From contig NC_088300.1 in assembly GCF_032854445.1 (NCBI RefSeq), forward strand, positions 2,604,001-2,668,000: a stretch of DNA of 64,000 bases, in the 5' to 3' direction. A program made the position numbers and the translations under genes. The notes beneath the pieces are model-generated. The model did no database searches, was not told the DNA's origin, and was given only the letters and a program-made list of their open reading frames with translations. Positions 13,000 through 26,215 of this stretch are shown piece by piece (the first letter of the stretch is position 1; every line of letters begins with the position of its first letter). The stretch is from Liolophura sinensis (Eukaryota; Mollusca; Polyplacophora; Chitonida; Chitonidae).

Positions 13000-14526
13000 A
13001 AGGTCAATGGTTTAAATGGGGCACTGTTGTTTTCCCTTGACTTCGTTTACACATAGGGATAATATTCTTCTATAGCAGGTTTCTTGTGAAACATTTTTGA
13101 ATCTATGAAACAGACATTCTATAAGGGTTGAAAACAGTTTTTCTGTAGGCCAAAAGGAAAAAATACAAACCCGATTCATTTGTTTACGATGTAAGCAACA
13201 CTTGTGAAACCAGTTTCCCTCAGTTCATTAACAATCGTCTTGGAAACCATCAAAATTCATTTTATTTAACACGTGTCACCGGGACGACTGACATAAGTAA
13301 ACACGCTCTTATACAAACGTGGTCAAGGCAGTCAACCAAAATGACCTTTCCCAGGCCGTGGATTAGGGAAACCTATCAAACGATGAGGAGAGGATATTAG
13401 GGTTTCAGTAAAATGTTTATGAAATGCCACAGGCTGACATATGCCGCATTATATTGGCTACACAGCTGTATTGTTAATTGGCAAGATTCTGGGATCTGAT
13501 ATTGCTCCATCTATAGCCTGATCTAAACAGAGTACGTGATGGTGACAGGGCAGCATTTGAAATACAAGCCTCATGAGTCTTACTTCAGTGCAGACTGCAT
13601 TTAGCTGATGACGTCTTTAAACAGGGACATGGACTCTGAAGACCTTCTGAAGACCTTCCAGTTGAAGGGCTTTTATCGAGGCACGGTAGCTCAGATGTCA
13701 TTAAAAAGCTCATTCTCTTACTTCTTGACTTGAAAAACAAGATGATTGGGACGCAAAGAAAAAAAGTTTTCTTTGTAATACAATAGAAACCAGACATCCA
13801 ATGCACAGCAAAAGTACGCACACCTCATTTGCGAAACTTAATTTTAGTCTGCGAAACTCCTCGTGTGGCCTAGAACAGATCGGCTTATGCCATAGATCCA
13901 GCAGATTTCCTAGAGAGGCTGGACAGTCAGATGAATCTGACAGATGCATCAAGCTCTCCACCTTTTGAGGGTCACGCCCTCCTCGGAAGTCGTGCTATAG
14001 CAATAATATAACTTTGTCACCTTCGTTGACCAGATGCTCTCGAATAACCACGATGCCCCCTTAACCTGTCAAGTATGGTTTGTGGCTAATCAGCTTTTCC
14101 TTTGACGTTTTCCTTTTTGTAACGACTTTCAGGGATTTCATCTCTCTTGGTATATTGTAGTGATGCAGTATACTTTGGTATAGAGCGAGGAGATAATATT
14201 TTGGCAAACAGCGCCTAGACGCCATGCAAGCTCTATCCCGTCCCTTGTTAACACTAAGGTCTGTAGAACAGTGTGCAGGGAATTATACCATGTGTATCGC
14301 TTTTACATGCTCCGTGGCGATGAGTAATGAAAAAGCTACCATAAATGAAATTTTTTTCATTTAATTTAGATTTTGCAAGTGCAAATCTAGGCCGAAAATG
14401 ATTTTTTTTATTCATGGTAGATTTTCCTGCAATGCTCTGTGAGTATGGTTAGAGCAGAAAGCCATTCCACATAAATGACGACGAGTAACTACTTACAGTG
14501 AAGATACTTGTGTTTCAATCGCTAGT
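13000..14526. other. No gene seen
   Basis: AT-rich, no repeats or domains recognised. Confidence 0.5.
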
Positions 14527-14705
14527 TATTTATGTATTTATTTGATTGGTGTTTTACTCAAGAATGATTCACTTATACGACGGCGGCCAGCATTATGGTG
14601 GGTGGAAACCGGGCATAGCCCGGGGGAAACCCACAACCATCCGAAGGTTGCTGTCAGACCTTCCCACGTACGGCCGGAGAGGATTTCAATGGCTAGGACA
14701 CATAG
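14526..14705 (-). mobile_element. SINE, head missing
   Basis: Tail TTTATTTGATTGGTGTTTTA and body with ACGGCGGCCAGCATTATGG match the family of the full copies. The tRNA-like head is absent, so the copy is 5' truncated. Confidence 0.75.
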
Positions 14706-14709
14706 CAGG

Positions 14710-16046
14710 CTATTATGTGTAATACAGATATGGACTTTTCAATCCATATAAGGCCAGTATCGCCTTGCGTGTCGCATTAAGAAATCAAAAACTGTTTATC
14801 TGCCAATTATTTTTAAAACAGTTAAATTGCATCAACTGAATGGCTACTAACTTTGTCATTCAGGAAGACCAAACTTGGTAAAAAAACATATAAATAGATG
14901 GACACTAATTTTGAGGAATGTTTTTACAGCACAAAAAAGACCATTGATAGTTTTTAAATAGTTTACAAGTAACGTAAAGATTGCAAGTCTTGTTGTTTCA
15001 TGGGCTATGGGAACATTTATCCGTGCATGGATGGACATGCATGAGAGCCAGACATTATCGCGCTTAGCTGATATATGAGTATTCAAATCCTCTGTTTACT
15101 GATTGTCTTGTACAAAGCTTTGTTCTGAAACAGATATCCCCAGGTCTTAACTGACCAAATCCCAGCTATACACCTAACAGCCAAAGATGACCAATCCTCT
15201 CGTCAAAATGTCCGGAGTGACCCAGTCAACAAGGCCTGGTTTGTCCAGTTCATCTGCATCAATAACTAGGAAGGTCAATTAAAAGAGACAGTATGGAAAG
15301 TAATGTATTCATATCTGACTATGGACTTATATGATTGGTCAGCAGTCGTCGGACTTTTTATGCAAATTCATGAGCTGACTGTGCATCGATCACAGTTGCC
15401 ATTGTTTTCAAAACTTAACTGGGGTGTTGGAAAGCAGCTGAGAGCAACTCTTGTTTTTTTACCTCTACATATTTTAGCTTTTAAAGCCGAGGTCAAACAT
15501 CGTTCCTAATGGTAGAATTATTCTGACGAAGGCATTTCTATCTTTTCTATAATCCATTTACAAAAGAATAAAAATACATGAAAAATGTTTCGTAGACATA
15601 AGGACTGACCAATCGTTGGCGTCGATTTAATACATGGTGTTTTACTTTTCTTAACAGGTAAATTGACCAGATTTTAGAAATATATCAGAAAAATTAGTCC
15701 ATCCTATATTATTTGTGAAAAAAAATATTCCGGACTTTAGTAAAATATGAATACTGTGGAATGTTAAGTGCCTTGTTGCTAATGTAAAGTGTTTGTGGTG
15801 TATATGTAAAAGCCATTTACAATGTAGACTATACCACAACATAGCGGCCATTCCAGCTGAACCCGCATTAGGGTGGACTGACCCAAACGGAAAATGTGTA
15901 TTAATATAGATTAATACATCGAAAGTTCACTGAATTATCATAAATTAATTCTTAATATTTCTCTCCAATGATTTGTAAAAAGAAATGCTGGAGAAATAGA
16001 ATGTGCAATGTACATGTTTTAGCTGATGATCCATGGAGCTATCACT
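14710..16046. other. No gene seen
   Basis: AT-rich, short ORFs only. Confidence 0.5.
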
Positions 16047-16276
16047 GGCCTAGTGAACCTGTTGGGATTAAGCCAGCCGTTGGCCAGTAAGGTTGGTGGT
16101 TCGAACCCAGCTCGCATTGTTATAGAGCGGTTATGTACCGAGTGAGGTGCAGTGGTTTTCCCATGTCATTGTCCGGCTCTCTCCATCCATAAATATGATC
16201 GCTGTCTTACAAGAGAAAGATTCTTGAGTGTGATTTATAAAGCAATCAAATGAACATATAAATAAATAAACAAATG
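16046..16276 (+). mobile_element. Diverged tRNA-headed SINE
   Basis: Box B-like GGTTCGAACCC at about 16100, central GGCTCTCTCCATCCATAAAT, then a degraded tail (GATTCTTGAGTGTGAT, AATAAATAAAC). Its 5' part shares a 34 bp block with 11021-11053. Older or a different subfamily from the full copies. Confidence 0.65.
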
Positions 16277-16735
16277 ATGACCCGGAAAAATGCTGGACGC
16301 TAGCTCACATAGACATGTGTATAGCACCAGGACCTACACTTTAAATCCTTGTCACAGATACAACGGGTGTCAGGTCGTATTGATTTGTTCCCACTCATAC
16401 AAATTTATTAGGCCTTAGACTTAGGCCTACACATTTCTGTGGGATAGATGTGTTGGTTAGAATACAGTCCATCGTCGCTATATAGCTGGTGACGAAGGGT
16501 GCATGTACATCAGCATCAGTGTTCATCTAGACGATATATATCTGCAGGTATCAGTGGCCATACTCTTTACAGCACATGTGTCGCTCACTACCTTTCGCTA
16601 AAACGAATGTTGGTGAACGACGCATGCGCTGTAAGGAGTATGATTAGCGGTTACCATGCACACTGTCACAAAATGTGCTGTAAAATTCCATACACAAACC
16701 ATGGTATTATATAGAAAAAAAATTAATCAGTTGAA

Positions 16736-16855
16736 CAGCGTACAACACCTGGTGTTCCCAGGCGGTCACCCATACAAGTACTAACCGGGCTCGACGTTGT
16801 TTAATTTCGGTGATCGGACGAGAACTGGTATTTTCAACGTGATGTGGCCGTAGGC
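16736..16855 (-). rRNA. 5S ribosomal RNA (isolated copy, possibly a pseudogene)
   Basis: The minus strand reads as a 120 nt animal 5S rRNA, starting GCCTACGGCCACATCACGTT. It keeps CGTCCGATCACCGAA, GGTTAGTACTTG and GGGTGACCGCCTGGGAA. Several positions differ from the usual animal consensus, including an A-rich change in the internal control region and a 3' end reading TACGC where TAGGC would pair better with the 5' end. A run of eight T (16722-16715) lies 14 nt past the 3' end and fits a Pol III terminator. It is a single copy with no repeat of itself nearby, so it may be a dispersed copy, functional or decaying. Confidence 0.8.
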
Positions 16856-17134
16856 ATAGGCTAGGGTAAAATTTACTATGTAATGGTAGTGAAATAAAAT
16901 GCATTGAATATCATAGCAGTGCACCAAACACTGAAGAGTCTAGATGGACGGTAAACAAAGACAAAAAATTACCTGCCATCCGACAGCTGCCTGGGCTTAG
17001 TTGGATCATACAAGTCACACTAAGGCCCATAACTCAGATCCACATTTCAGCGCCGACCAGTGTGCATGGCGTGTGTGTCCGCACTGGGACAATCATCCGA
17101 AGTCCTGTCCCGTCCGAACCACTATATTTGTACT

Positions 17135-17625
17135 TCGATTAATCTTATGTGATGATCATCAAACCAAAAGCGTTTCCATCTGTTATCTGACGTGATGACG
17201 ATCAAACCAAAAGCGTTTTCTTCTGTTATCTAACATGATGACCATCAAACCAAAAGCGTTTTTGTCTTATCTAACGTGATGACCATCAAACCAAAAGCGT
17301 TTTCGTCTGTTATCTGACGTGATGACGATCAAACCAAAAGCGTTTCCATCAGTTATCTGACGTGATGACCATCAAACCATAAGCGTTTTCGTCTGTTATC
17401 TGACGTGATGACCATCAAACCAAAGTGTTTCCATCAGTTATCTGACGTGATGACCATCAAACCAAAAGCGTTTCCATCTGTTATCTGACGTGATGACCAT
17501 CAAACCAAAAGCGTTTCCATCTGTTATCTGACGTGATGACCATCAAACCAAAAGCGTTTCCATTTGTTATCTGACGTGATCACCATCAAACCAAAGTGTT
17601 TCCATCTGTTATCAGACGTGATCCT
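17135..17625. repeat. Minisatellite, 43 bp unit, about 11 copies
   Basis: Unit contains GTGATGACCATCAAACCAAA then GCGTTTCCATCTGTTATCTG. Confidence 0.9.
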
Positions 17626-17744
17626 CATCAAATGAAAAACATACTATGCATCAAAGTTTGTCAAAATAAACCATGGGTTTGCAATTTGAAACAAATTTCA
17701 AAAATATTCAAAATATTTGATTTTCATACATTTCAGCTTTTATT

Positions 17745-17890
17745 CTTTGTCCCACATACAGAGTTTGTCCCACGTAAGACTTTGTCCCACATACAGACTT
17801 TGTCCAACATACAGACTTTATCCCACGTACAGATTTTGTCCCACATACAGACTTTGTCCACATACAGACTTTGTCTCATGCACAGACTAT
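17745..17890. repeat. Minisatellite, 18-19 bp unit, about 8 copies
   Basis: Unit TTTGTCCCACATACAGAC. Confidence 0.85.
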
Positions 17891-19298
17891 TTATAGGACT
17901 GATCCAGTGTGGCATAGTACATATATATGTTAACGTCACACGTGGGAAACTCCATGTGCCCCTACATAAAACTCACACCCATCTTTTATAAGTGAAAATG
18001 TCTCTTGTTTGGCGTTCAAAAACGTACATAAATAAGGAAATATAATACAATATGTACGTAAACCTATATCGAGTGCACTGTTGGTCGACACACACATTGG
18101 CCAAGTTATGTACAACAACGACAGCTTTGGGCTGATTTTCCCTTAAATTTGACGAAGTCGTACTTCTCTGAAGAAAATAAGAAAATGTAATAAACGATTT
18201 TCCGTTATAAGATTGTCCAGAGATTGATGATAACCCATTTTAAGCTGGCTGGCCGGGCAACCGCGTTCATGACTACATGCAGGTGTGTGTGTTTATTTGG
18301 CCGTGTGTAAAATTGTACGGCCCGGGTCATCGCGTTCATTTTACCTGTCTGTCATACGAGCTGAGATGATGACACAGCCTCGGTCAAATGTACAAGGTCA
18401 TGGGTTAAGTTCAAGTATGTAATCTAAACTTCCTGAATCGGAATTCAAGGGCATCCGCGCTCCTCAAACATCCGCTTCAACATGCAGACAAAGGCTTCAA
18501 AGTTAGAGACGGTGGAACGTTCCTCTCTACCGCCACTCTCTGCCTGTTCGTAATATTGGATGCACGCGAGAAAACGTCGCAACTAAATATTAAATTTTGT
18601 TATACCTGAATTGTGTGTTATTGAATATCTGTTTCAGAAATCCCATATTTTTTCTCCGTATATATGAGAATGAATAGTTAACAAAAAGTTCGTTGTAACT
18701 GAATTGTGTGTTATTGAATATCTGTTTCAGAAATCCCATATTTTTTCTCCGTATATATGAGAATGAATAGTTAACAAAAAGTTCGTTGGCTATATGAGAT
18801 ATATGTAAATCCTAGACGCTGCTGTAGCTACCTAGTATGATTCTAGTTAAATAGATATAGGAATATCAATTTGGGTTTTCCATTTTTGTGCGCAACTTCA
18901 GGGTAAGTTTTAAAAAAAATCATCCGGGCACATGCATAGGTTTTGTATATTTAACAATTTCCTTGTTTGTGACTGGCTTTTGGTTCCCGTGTAATTCTAA
19001 AGCCAGTTTGTTACATGTATAACCAGCTTAGTTAACATATAGGACATTTATCATCTCGATCTGAGCGTTAAATGGCAATGTATCCCACATCCTTAAATCA
19101 TTATTTTCACGGGGAAAGGATCATGCAATTTACACGTAAGTAGGTGCTTTATTTATGAAACCATTTCAAGTATTACCCCTGGGAATAAGCCTTAATTACA
19201 CATTCCACAACTATAATTAATTACAGTTAACTTCTTGACATTACGATACATTGTAATGATTTAGCGATTTCATAACGTGTAAGGTCGTCAAGCAAATC
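17890..19298. other. No gene seen apart from the 93 bp duplication
   Basis: AT-rich; nothing recognised. Confidence 0.5.
18601..18787. repeat. Tandem duplication of 93 bp
   Basis: The segment with GAATTGTGTGTTATTGAATA recurs after 93 bp almost unchanged, both copies ending AACAAAAAGTTCGTTG. Recent by its near identity. Confidence 0.9.
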
Positions 19299-19308
19299 CT
19301 TAACATAG

Positions 19309-19559
19309 ATTTATTTATTTATTTGATTGGTGTTTTACGCCGTATTTCACTTATACGAAGGCGGACAGCATTATGATGGGCAGAACCCGGGGAAACCCAC
19401 GACCATCCGCAGGTTGCTGGCGGACCTTCCCACGTACGTACCTTCCCACGAGAGGAAGCCTGCATGAGCTGGACTTGAACTCACAGCGACCGCATTGGTG
19501 AAAGATTCCTGGGTAATTATGCTGCGCTAGCGCGCTAACCAACTGAGCCACGGAGGCCC
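19309..19559 (-). mobile_element. Full-length tRNA-headed SINE, same family
   Basis: Reverse orientation: TTTATTTGATTGGTGTTTTA tail at the left, GCTAACCAACTGAGCCACGG head at the right. Flanked by an 11 bp target duplication CCTTAACATAG (19298-19308 and 19560-19570). The right duplication abuts a 32 bp minisatellite. Confidence 0.85.
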
Positions 19560-19561
19560 CC

Positions 19562-19832
19562 TTAACATAGAAGACGAACATGCATGTACGTGTCCACAAT
19601 AGAAGACCAACATGCATGTACGTGTCCACAATAGAAGAACAACGTGCATGTACGTGTCCACAATAGAAGACCAACATGCATGTACGTGTCCACAATAGAA
19701 GACCAACATGCATGTACGTGTCCACAATAGAAGACCAACATGCATGTACGTGTCCACAATAGAAGAACAACATTCATGTACGTGTCGACAGTAGAAGACC
19801 AACTTGCATGTACGTGTCGACAACACAAGACT
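19562..19832. repeat. Minisatellite, 32 bp unit, about 8 copies
   Basis: Unit contains ACATGCATGTACGTGTCC and ACAATAGAAGACCA. Begins directly at the SINE target duplication. Confidence 0.9.
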
Positions 19833-19834
19833 TT

Positions 19835-21246
19835 TGCAGGGTTGTATACTGGGCCGATTGAGGTATTCTGTTACACTTGTATATCCAAGATAAACCAAAA
19901 TCATAATTTTTCCAGTTTCATGCATGCACACTTTGATGTTTCCGTCTAAACTGCGTTGTCATATGCTATATCATTTGACTGGCAACTTTTTCATTGGATA
20001 TCATCATTTTAAAGCAGTGGAAATATTCTTGGAAGAACGGGCGACTTGCCATGGTGGCATATGCTACATTATCGCTTTCTATCCTTTCTAATTCCTTTGA
20101 AGCCATGGCGATTCGATATGACCCCCAGTCCTCTAACAGCTTTTCAGTCCTATTGTTCCTATAAGTAGTTGATCTTATTGTGTGGGGTACGGGGAAGGGA
20201 GTGGGGGGGGGGGGGGGGGGGGTGGAGAGGACGTTGACAGGATTTAGAATATGCTTCACTGTATGCTTGCATTTTATAAGATACATCGGTCTCTCAGTTA
20301 AAAGCCTTGCGACGAGCGTCTAATTACAGGCGTGCATATATAGTGCATTCTGTCTGATTTTAATAAATTGTGTATCAGAAATGAACAGTTTGACTGAAGG
20401 CCATGTCTAATAAACCCATGCAAGGTGACTGGAGTTTGAAACCACATAATATAGCAATCAACAGCCGTTACACTGGCCTTGTAATTTTTTTTACGTCCTA
20501 TAGATTTCACGGCTAGGCTAGTGGAGGAAAATTTACATTTGGCAAGGGGATTTCGTTACCATGACAACTGATGTGAGGGAGAAAGTCGTCAAGTCTTATT
20601 GTAGTTGAGATGACATACTTCGGTAGTGAAGGGGTTGCATCACCACTCGAAATTAGTTAACGAAATGTAAGCCCTCTTGCATAGGTCATGGATAAAGTTT
20701 TTCTCTACGTACATTATATTAAACCCCATTTTCGCCTGCCTCCATATCCAGTGATTATCCAATGACTTTGCCGAAGGCCACGCTCACAGCCAATTGCAGG
20801 TTAACGCTGTCTAAGCAGAAGACCTTGTGTTTATACACAAATTGTTGTTTTTTACAGTTTTTGCAGTTTTAACAAAAGACGCTGCACAGACATCTCCACG
20901 AGTGCCAAAATAAGCACCAATTAACCCCATGAGGCAGTCACATGACCCCCAAACTGTACAGCACCACCCCTAGTGGGGTATGGCTTTACTTGGAGCTAAG
21001 GACAGAACGAAAGTGACTGTGAGCGGAAACCGGACTTCTGTCATTGCCAGCTGAGGGAACCGTAACTCTCCGGTTTATAAAGAAATGTCAGTTGTTATAT
21101 GTGGGCTATGTGGGTATTAGTGTCCATGTGTAAATCACTTCAAACGACCGGGGCACTTCACGGAAAGCAAACATTTTCATATTTCCGCTTAGCCGGAATG
21201 GATGACAACAGAGCCTTATATGAGTGATAAGAAAAGAATTGGTGCA
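19835..21246. other. No gene seen
   Basis: Contains a poly-G tract near 20200-20222; otherwise unremarkable. Confidence 0.5.
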
Positions 21247-21390
21247 TATATACGTCACTCACCTCGGAGGCACATATACGTCACTCACCTCGGAGGCATA
21301 TATACGTCACTCACCTCGGAGGCACATATACGTCACTCACCTCGGAGGCATATATACGTCACTCACCTCGGAGGCATGTTTACGTCATTC
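21246..21390. repeat. Minisatellite, 26 bp unit, about 5-6 copies
   Basis: Unit TACGTCACTCACCTCGGAGG plus CATATA. Confidence 0.9.
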
Positions 21391-21849
21391 ACTTTGAATA
21401 CTACGAACTAAGCTTTAAGCTACATCATTGCTGGTCGCAGTTAAAGGGTTTTGTTGTGAAATGCTATACATTTAGCAGTAAATGTAACTTGTCAGAGTTA
21501 AATACAGAAATAAAGAGACTTTTTCTTAACTTTGTACATGATTATATTTAGACTGCAGCATCCATTTCATAGAATGCCACTAACTGAAATGTATGCAACG
21601 AACAAATCCGATATGTATACATGCTTTATTAAACATGTAAAAAGGAAGTCACTGATAGCTTTTAAGAAAGACGAGTACATACATTAATTCGGAAACTCGA
21701 GGAAAGCAGCCCAGATTTCAAGTCCCTGGCGGTTACATATTGTCATTGTTAATTGTTAACATACACGCGCTATAGTCTAACGAATAGTGCTACCTGGATA
21801 TACAAATCGCTAAGCCTCGAGGAAAGCCGAATCACGCCCAGATGTGGGG

Positions 21850-24430
21850 TACCATGGCAATTCTGATGTTTCCGTAGATGTGTGGTCCCATGTCACTTCT
21901 CATGTTATCGTAGCCGTGTGGTCCCATGGTATTTCTCATGTTATCGTAGATGCGTGGTCCCATGTCATTTCTCATGTTATCGTCGATGTGTGGTCCATTG
22001 TCATTTCTCATGTTGTCGTAGATGTGTGGCCCCATGTCATTTCTCATGTCGTAGATGCGTGGTCCCATGACATTTCTCATGTTGTCGTAGATGTGTGATC
22101 CCATGTCATTTCTCATGTTATCGTAGGTGCGTGGTCCCATGTCATTTTTGACGTTGTCGTAGATGCATGGTCCCATGTCATTTATCAAGTTGTAGCAAAT
22201 CTGTTGCCCCATGTCATTCCTCATGTTGTAGCAGATGTATGATCACATGACATTTCTCAAGTTGTCGTAGATGTGTGGTCCCATGTCATTTTCACGTTGT
22301 CGTAGATGTGTGACCTCATGTCATTTCTCATGTTGTCAGAGATGTGTGACCTCATGTCATTTCTCATGTTGTCATAGATGTGTGACTTCATGTCATTTCT
22401 CATGTCGTCATAGATGTGTGACGTCATGTCATTTCTCATGTTGTCGTAGATGTGTGACCTCATGTCATTTCTCATGTTGTCATAGATGTGTGACCTCATG
22501 TCATTTCTCATGTTGTCATAGATGTATTGTCCCATGACATTTCTCATGTTGTCGTAGCTGTGTGGTCCCATGTCATTTCTGATCTTAGCGTAGATGTGTG
22601 GTCCCATGTCACTTCTCATGTTGTCGTAGATGTGTAGTCCCATGACATTTCTCATGTTGTCGTAGATGTGTGGTCCCATGTCATTTCTCATGTTGTCGTA
22701 GATGTGTGGTCCCATGTCATTTTTCACACTGTCGTAGATGTGTGGTCCCTTGACATTTCTCATGTTGTCGTAGATGTGTGTTCCCATGTCATTTCTCATG
22801 TTGTCGTCGATGTGTGGTCCCATGTCATTTTTCACACTGTCGTAGATGTGTGGTTCCATGTCATTTCTCATGTTGTCGTAGATGTGTGGTCCCATGTCAT
22901 TTCTGATCTTAGCGTAGCTGTGTGGTCCCATGACATTTCTCATGTTGTTGTAGATGTGTGGTCCCATGTCATTTCTGATCTTAGCGTAGATGTGTGGTCC
23001 CATGTCATTTTTCACACTGTCGTAGATGTGTGGTTCCATGTCATTTCTCATGTTGTCGTAGATGTGTGGTCCCATGTCATTTCTGATCTTAGCGTAGATG
23101 TGTGGTCCCTTAACATTTCTCATGTTGTCGTAGATGTGTGTTCCCATGGCATTTCTCATGTTGTCGTCGATGTGTTCCCATGTCATTTTTCACACTGTCA
23201 TAGATGTGTGGTTCCATGGCATTTCTCATGTTATCGTAGATGTGTGGTCCCATGTCATTTCTTATGGTATCGTAAATGTGTAGAACCATGCCATGTGTCA
23301 TGTCATAGTAGATGTGTGGTCCCATGACATGTCCTATGTTGCCGTAGATGTGTTTTCCCATGTCATTTTTCACACTGTCGTAGATGTGTGATCCCATGCC
23401 ATTTCTCCAGTTGTAGTCAGATATGTGGTCCCATGTCATTTCTCAAGTTGTAGCAGATATGTGGCCCCATGTCATTTCTCCAGTTGTAGCAGATGTATGA
23501 TCCCATGATATTACTCATGTTGTCGTAGGTGTGTGATCCCATGTCTTTTCTCACGTTGTCGTAGGTGTATGGTCCCATGTCATTTTTCACGTTGTCGTAG
23601 GTGTGTGGTCCCATGTCATTTCTCATGTTATCGTAGATGTGTGATCCCATGTCATTTCTCATGTTATCGTAGATGTGTGATCCCATGTCATTTCTCATGT
23701 TATCGTAGGTGCGTGGTCCCATGTCATTTTTGACGTTGTCGTAGATGTGTGGTCCCATGTCATTTCTCAAGTTGTAGTAAATCTGTGGTCCCATGTCATT
23801 TCTCATGTTGTAGCAGATGTATGATCACATGACATTTCTCATGTTGTCGTAGACGTGTGGTCCCATGTCATTTCTCATGTTGTCAGAGATGTGTGACCTC
23901 ATGTCATTTCTCATGTTGTCATAGATGTGTGACCTCATGTCATTTCTCATGTTGTCATAGATGTGTGACCTCATGTCATTTCTCATGTTGTCATAGATGT
24001 GTGACCTCATGTCATTTCTCATGTTGTCGTAGATGTGTGACGTCATGTCATTTCTCATGTTGTCATAGATGCGTGACCTCATGTCATTTCTCATGTTGTC
24101 ATAGATGTGTGACCTCATGTCATTTCTCATGTTGTCATAGATGTGTGACCTCATGTCATTTCTCATGTTGTCATAGATGTGTGACCTCATGTCATTTCTC
24201 ATGTTGTCATAGATGCGTGACCTCATGTCATTTCTCATGTTGTCATAGATGTGTGACCTCATGTCATTTCTCATGTTGTCGTAGATGTCATTTCTCATGT
24301 TGTCATAGATGTGTGACCTCATGTCATTTCTCATGTTGTAGTAGATGTATTGTCCCATGACATTTCTCATGTTGTCATATATATGTGGTCCCATGTCATT
24401 TCTCCTGCTGCCGTTTAGATATGCGACCCC
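21850..24430. repeat. Large minisatellite, 36 bp unit, about 70 copies
   Basis: Unit contains CATGTCATTTCTCATGTTG and TCGTAGATGTGTGGTCC. Because 36 is a multiple of three, long ORFs appear in several frames on both strands (NDMGPHIYDNMR repeats on minus). Rare variants recur 1582 bp apart (22119/23701 and 22228/23810), so a block of about 44 units was duplicated. Confidence 0.95.
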
Positions 24431-24443
24431 ATGTCAATATACG

Positions 24444-24545
24444 TGATTTATTTGATTGGTGTTTGACTCCGTACTCAAGAATATTTCACTTATACAACGA
24501 CGGCCAGCGTTATGGTGTTTGGAAAACGAACAGAACCGTTGGGGG
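24444..24545 (-). mobile_element. Partial SINE at the edge of the 36 bp minisatellite
   Basis: TTTATTTGATTGGTGTTTGA and ACGACGGCCAGCGTTATGG identify the SINE tail and body. Minisatellite-like units (CCCATGCCATTTCTCCTGTT) resume on the far side, so it inserted into the array. Confidence 0.7.
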
Positions 24546-24776
24546 GTGGGGGTGGTGGGGTGGTGGAAAACCCCATGCCATTTCTCCTGTTACCGAATAG
24601 ATGTGTGACCTATACCATTTCTCATGTTGCTCGTATAGATGTGTGACCGTATGTTTAAATAAAACTACTCAATGTAGGTTATGTCCTCGCTTAAACTGCT
24701 TAGGTTAATTAAATGTGACGAACGTACTGAGATTTTGTTTTTAAGCATACGCTACTCATGAACATATCGTCTGCAT

Positions 24777-24915
24777 GTGACCGGGCTACGTGTGACCGAG
24801 TTGAATGTGACCGCGGTAAATGTGACTGGGCTACATGTGACCTGGCTGAATGTGACCTGGCTGAATGTGGCTGGGCTACATGTGACCGGGCTACATGTGA
24901 CCGGACTAAATGTGA
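24777..24915. repeat. Minisatellite, ~15 bp unit
   Basis: Repeats of TGTGACCGGGCTACA with variants. Confidence 0.85.
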
Positions 24916-24919
24916 AATA

Positions 24920-26034
24920 GCATTTAGTCATATCCGTGTACTTCCATATCAACAACTGTAACAAAATTGAATTTCTATATTTTTGTATACAGATCAACTA
25001 TTATGAATACACATGTTATCTTCTCAAGTGTTCAAATTGTGTACTTTATGGTGTACACAAAACGTGTTGACGTTCAGATTCGTTACACTTATATGTACAC
25101 GGGACACATACAAAAGTGGATAATACATGCAAAGGAAGTCGGTGTATTCCAGACTTTTGTAATCTTGTGTAACTGTGACGACATTAACAAAGTCTAAACA
25201 TACATAGCAATCATATATAAAAGCTTGATCACGCATATTAATTATTGCTGTGATGTATTTCAGCGATATGTTCAGTAAATAGAAATCCAGGAGCAATTAT
25301 GTCTTATGTTCACTGCCTCTGAACTGCCATTCTATTCCCAAGGTTATTACACTTAGTAATTTTCATTTCCAATTAAACCCACGTTATTTACATTATAAAG
25401 TACAAGAGGACAGCGTATATGTGGCTATAGCCAAAGCCTTTTTTGGTTACATGGTACATGTCAAGGATCATATGTAGCTGAAGAAACGTCGATGAAGCCG
25501 TCAAACATTTATGACACAAATTATTGTCTATTTTTAGGTCAAGGCAGTGTCATTTGGAGTATTATATATTTATTACCAGAGATGCATTTATATTTATCTA
25601 TGCACTTCTGCTAAGTAGCTGTTGTTTACATATTCTGTTGTGACCTTTGTGACAAAACCACATAAAAGACTCTCCTTTTTTGTTTTTGTTTCTTTTTTTA
25701 TCTATTGTTGTTGTTTTTCTTTTGTCCTGTTTTATTTTTTTGTTGTGAGGTGTTTTTTTTTGTGTGTGTTTGATTTTTTTTGTACTAACATACTGTAGTA
25801 AAGCAAGGACCCATCATCACATATGTAAAACCACAACTACATGTACATGTATGCAACTGGGAATGAGTACATGCGGCTTTGATACAAACTCAGCAGCGCA
25901 CAGACGCGAGGGAATTTGTTGTCACTTTGTTGAGATTTCATAATTCAGTTATTACTTACAAGGCCTTGGCTTGCAGTGGTGGGAATATAGGAGTGTAAAA
26001 GGCAACCGTTCATGTGCCAGCGAGTGTAACAATG
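24920..26034. other. No gene seen
   Basis: T-rich low-complexity stretch at 25670-25780. Confidence 0.5.
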
Positions 26035-26215
26035 TTCTGATTGATTGATTGATTGATTGATTGACTGATTATCGCTGAACACCATATCTGAGAATTTTTC
26101 TCTTACACGAGGGTGGTCACCCAGTTTTATGGGTGCATGGGGGAACCCATTGCCCAGGGTATAAACCACCGACCTTTGACAAGTTGATGGCGAACTTTCC
26201 TACTTATGGATATTT
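26034..26215 (-). mobile_element. Second SINE-like family, (GATT)n tail
   Basis: A GATT run, then CGCTGAACACCATATCTGAG, GGTGGTCACCCAGTTTTATG, GGGTATAAACCACCGACC and GGCGAACTTTCCTACTTATG. The same order is recognisable near 36470-36600, next to the 53 bp minisatellite. Confidence 0.55.

Noticed and set aside
22257-23186. 309-codon minus-strand ORF with NDMGPHIYDN repeats
   Set aside because: 36 bp minisatellite; the opposite strand is open too and no start or splice context supports it.
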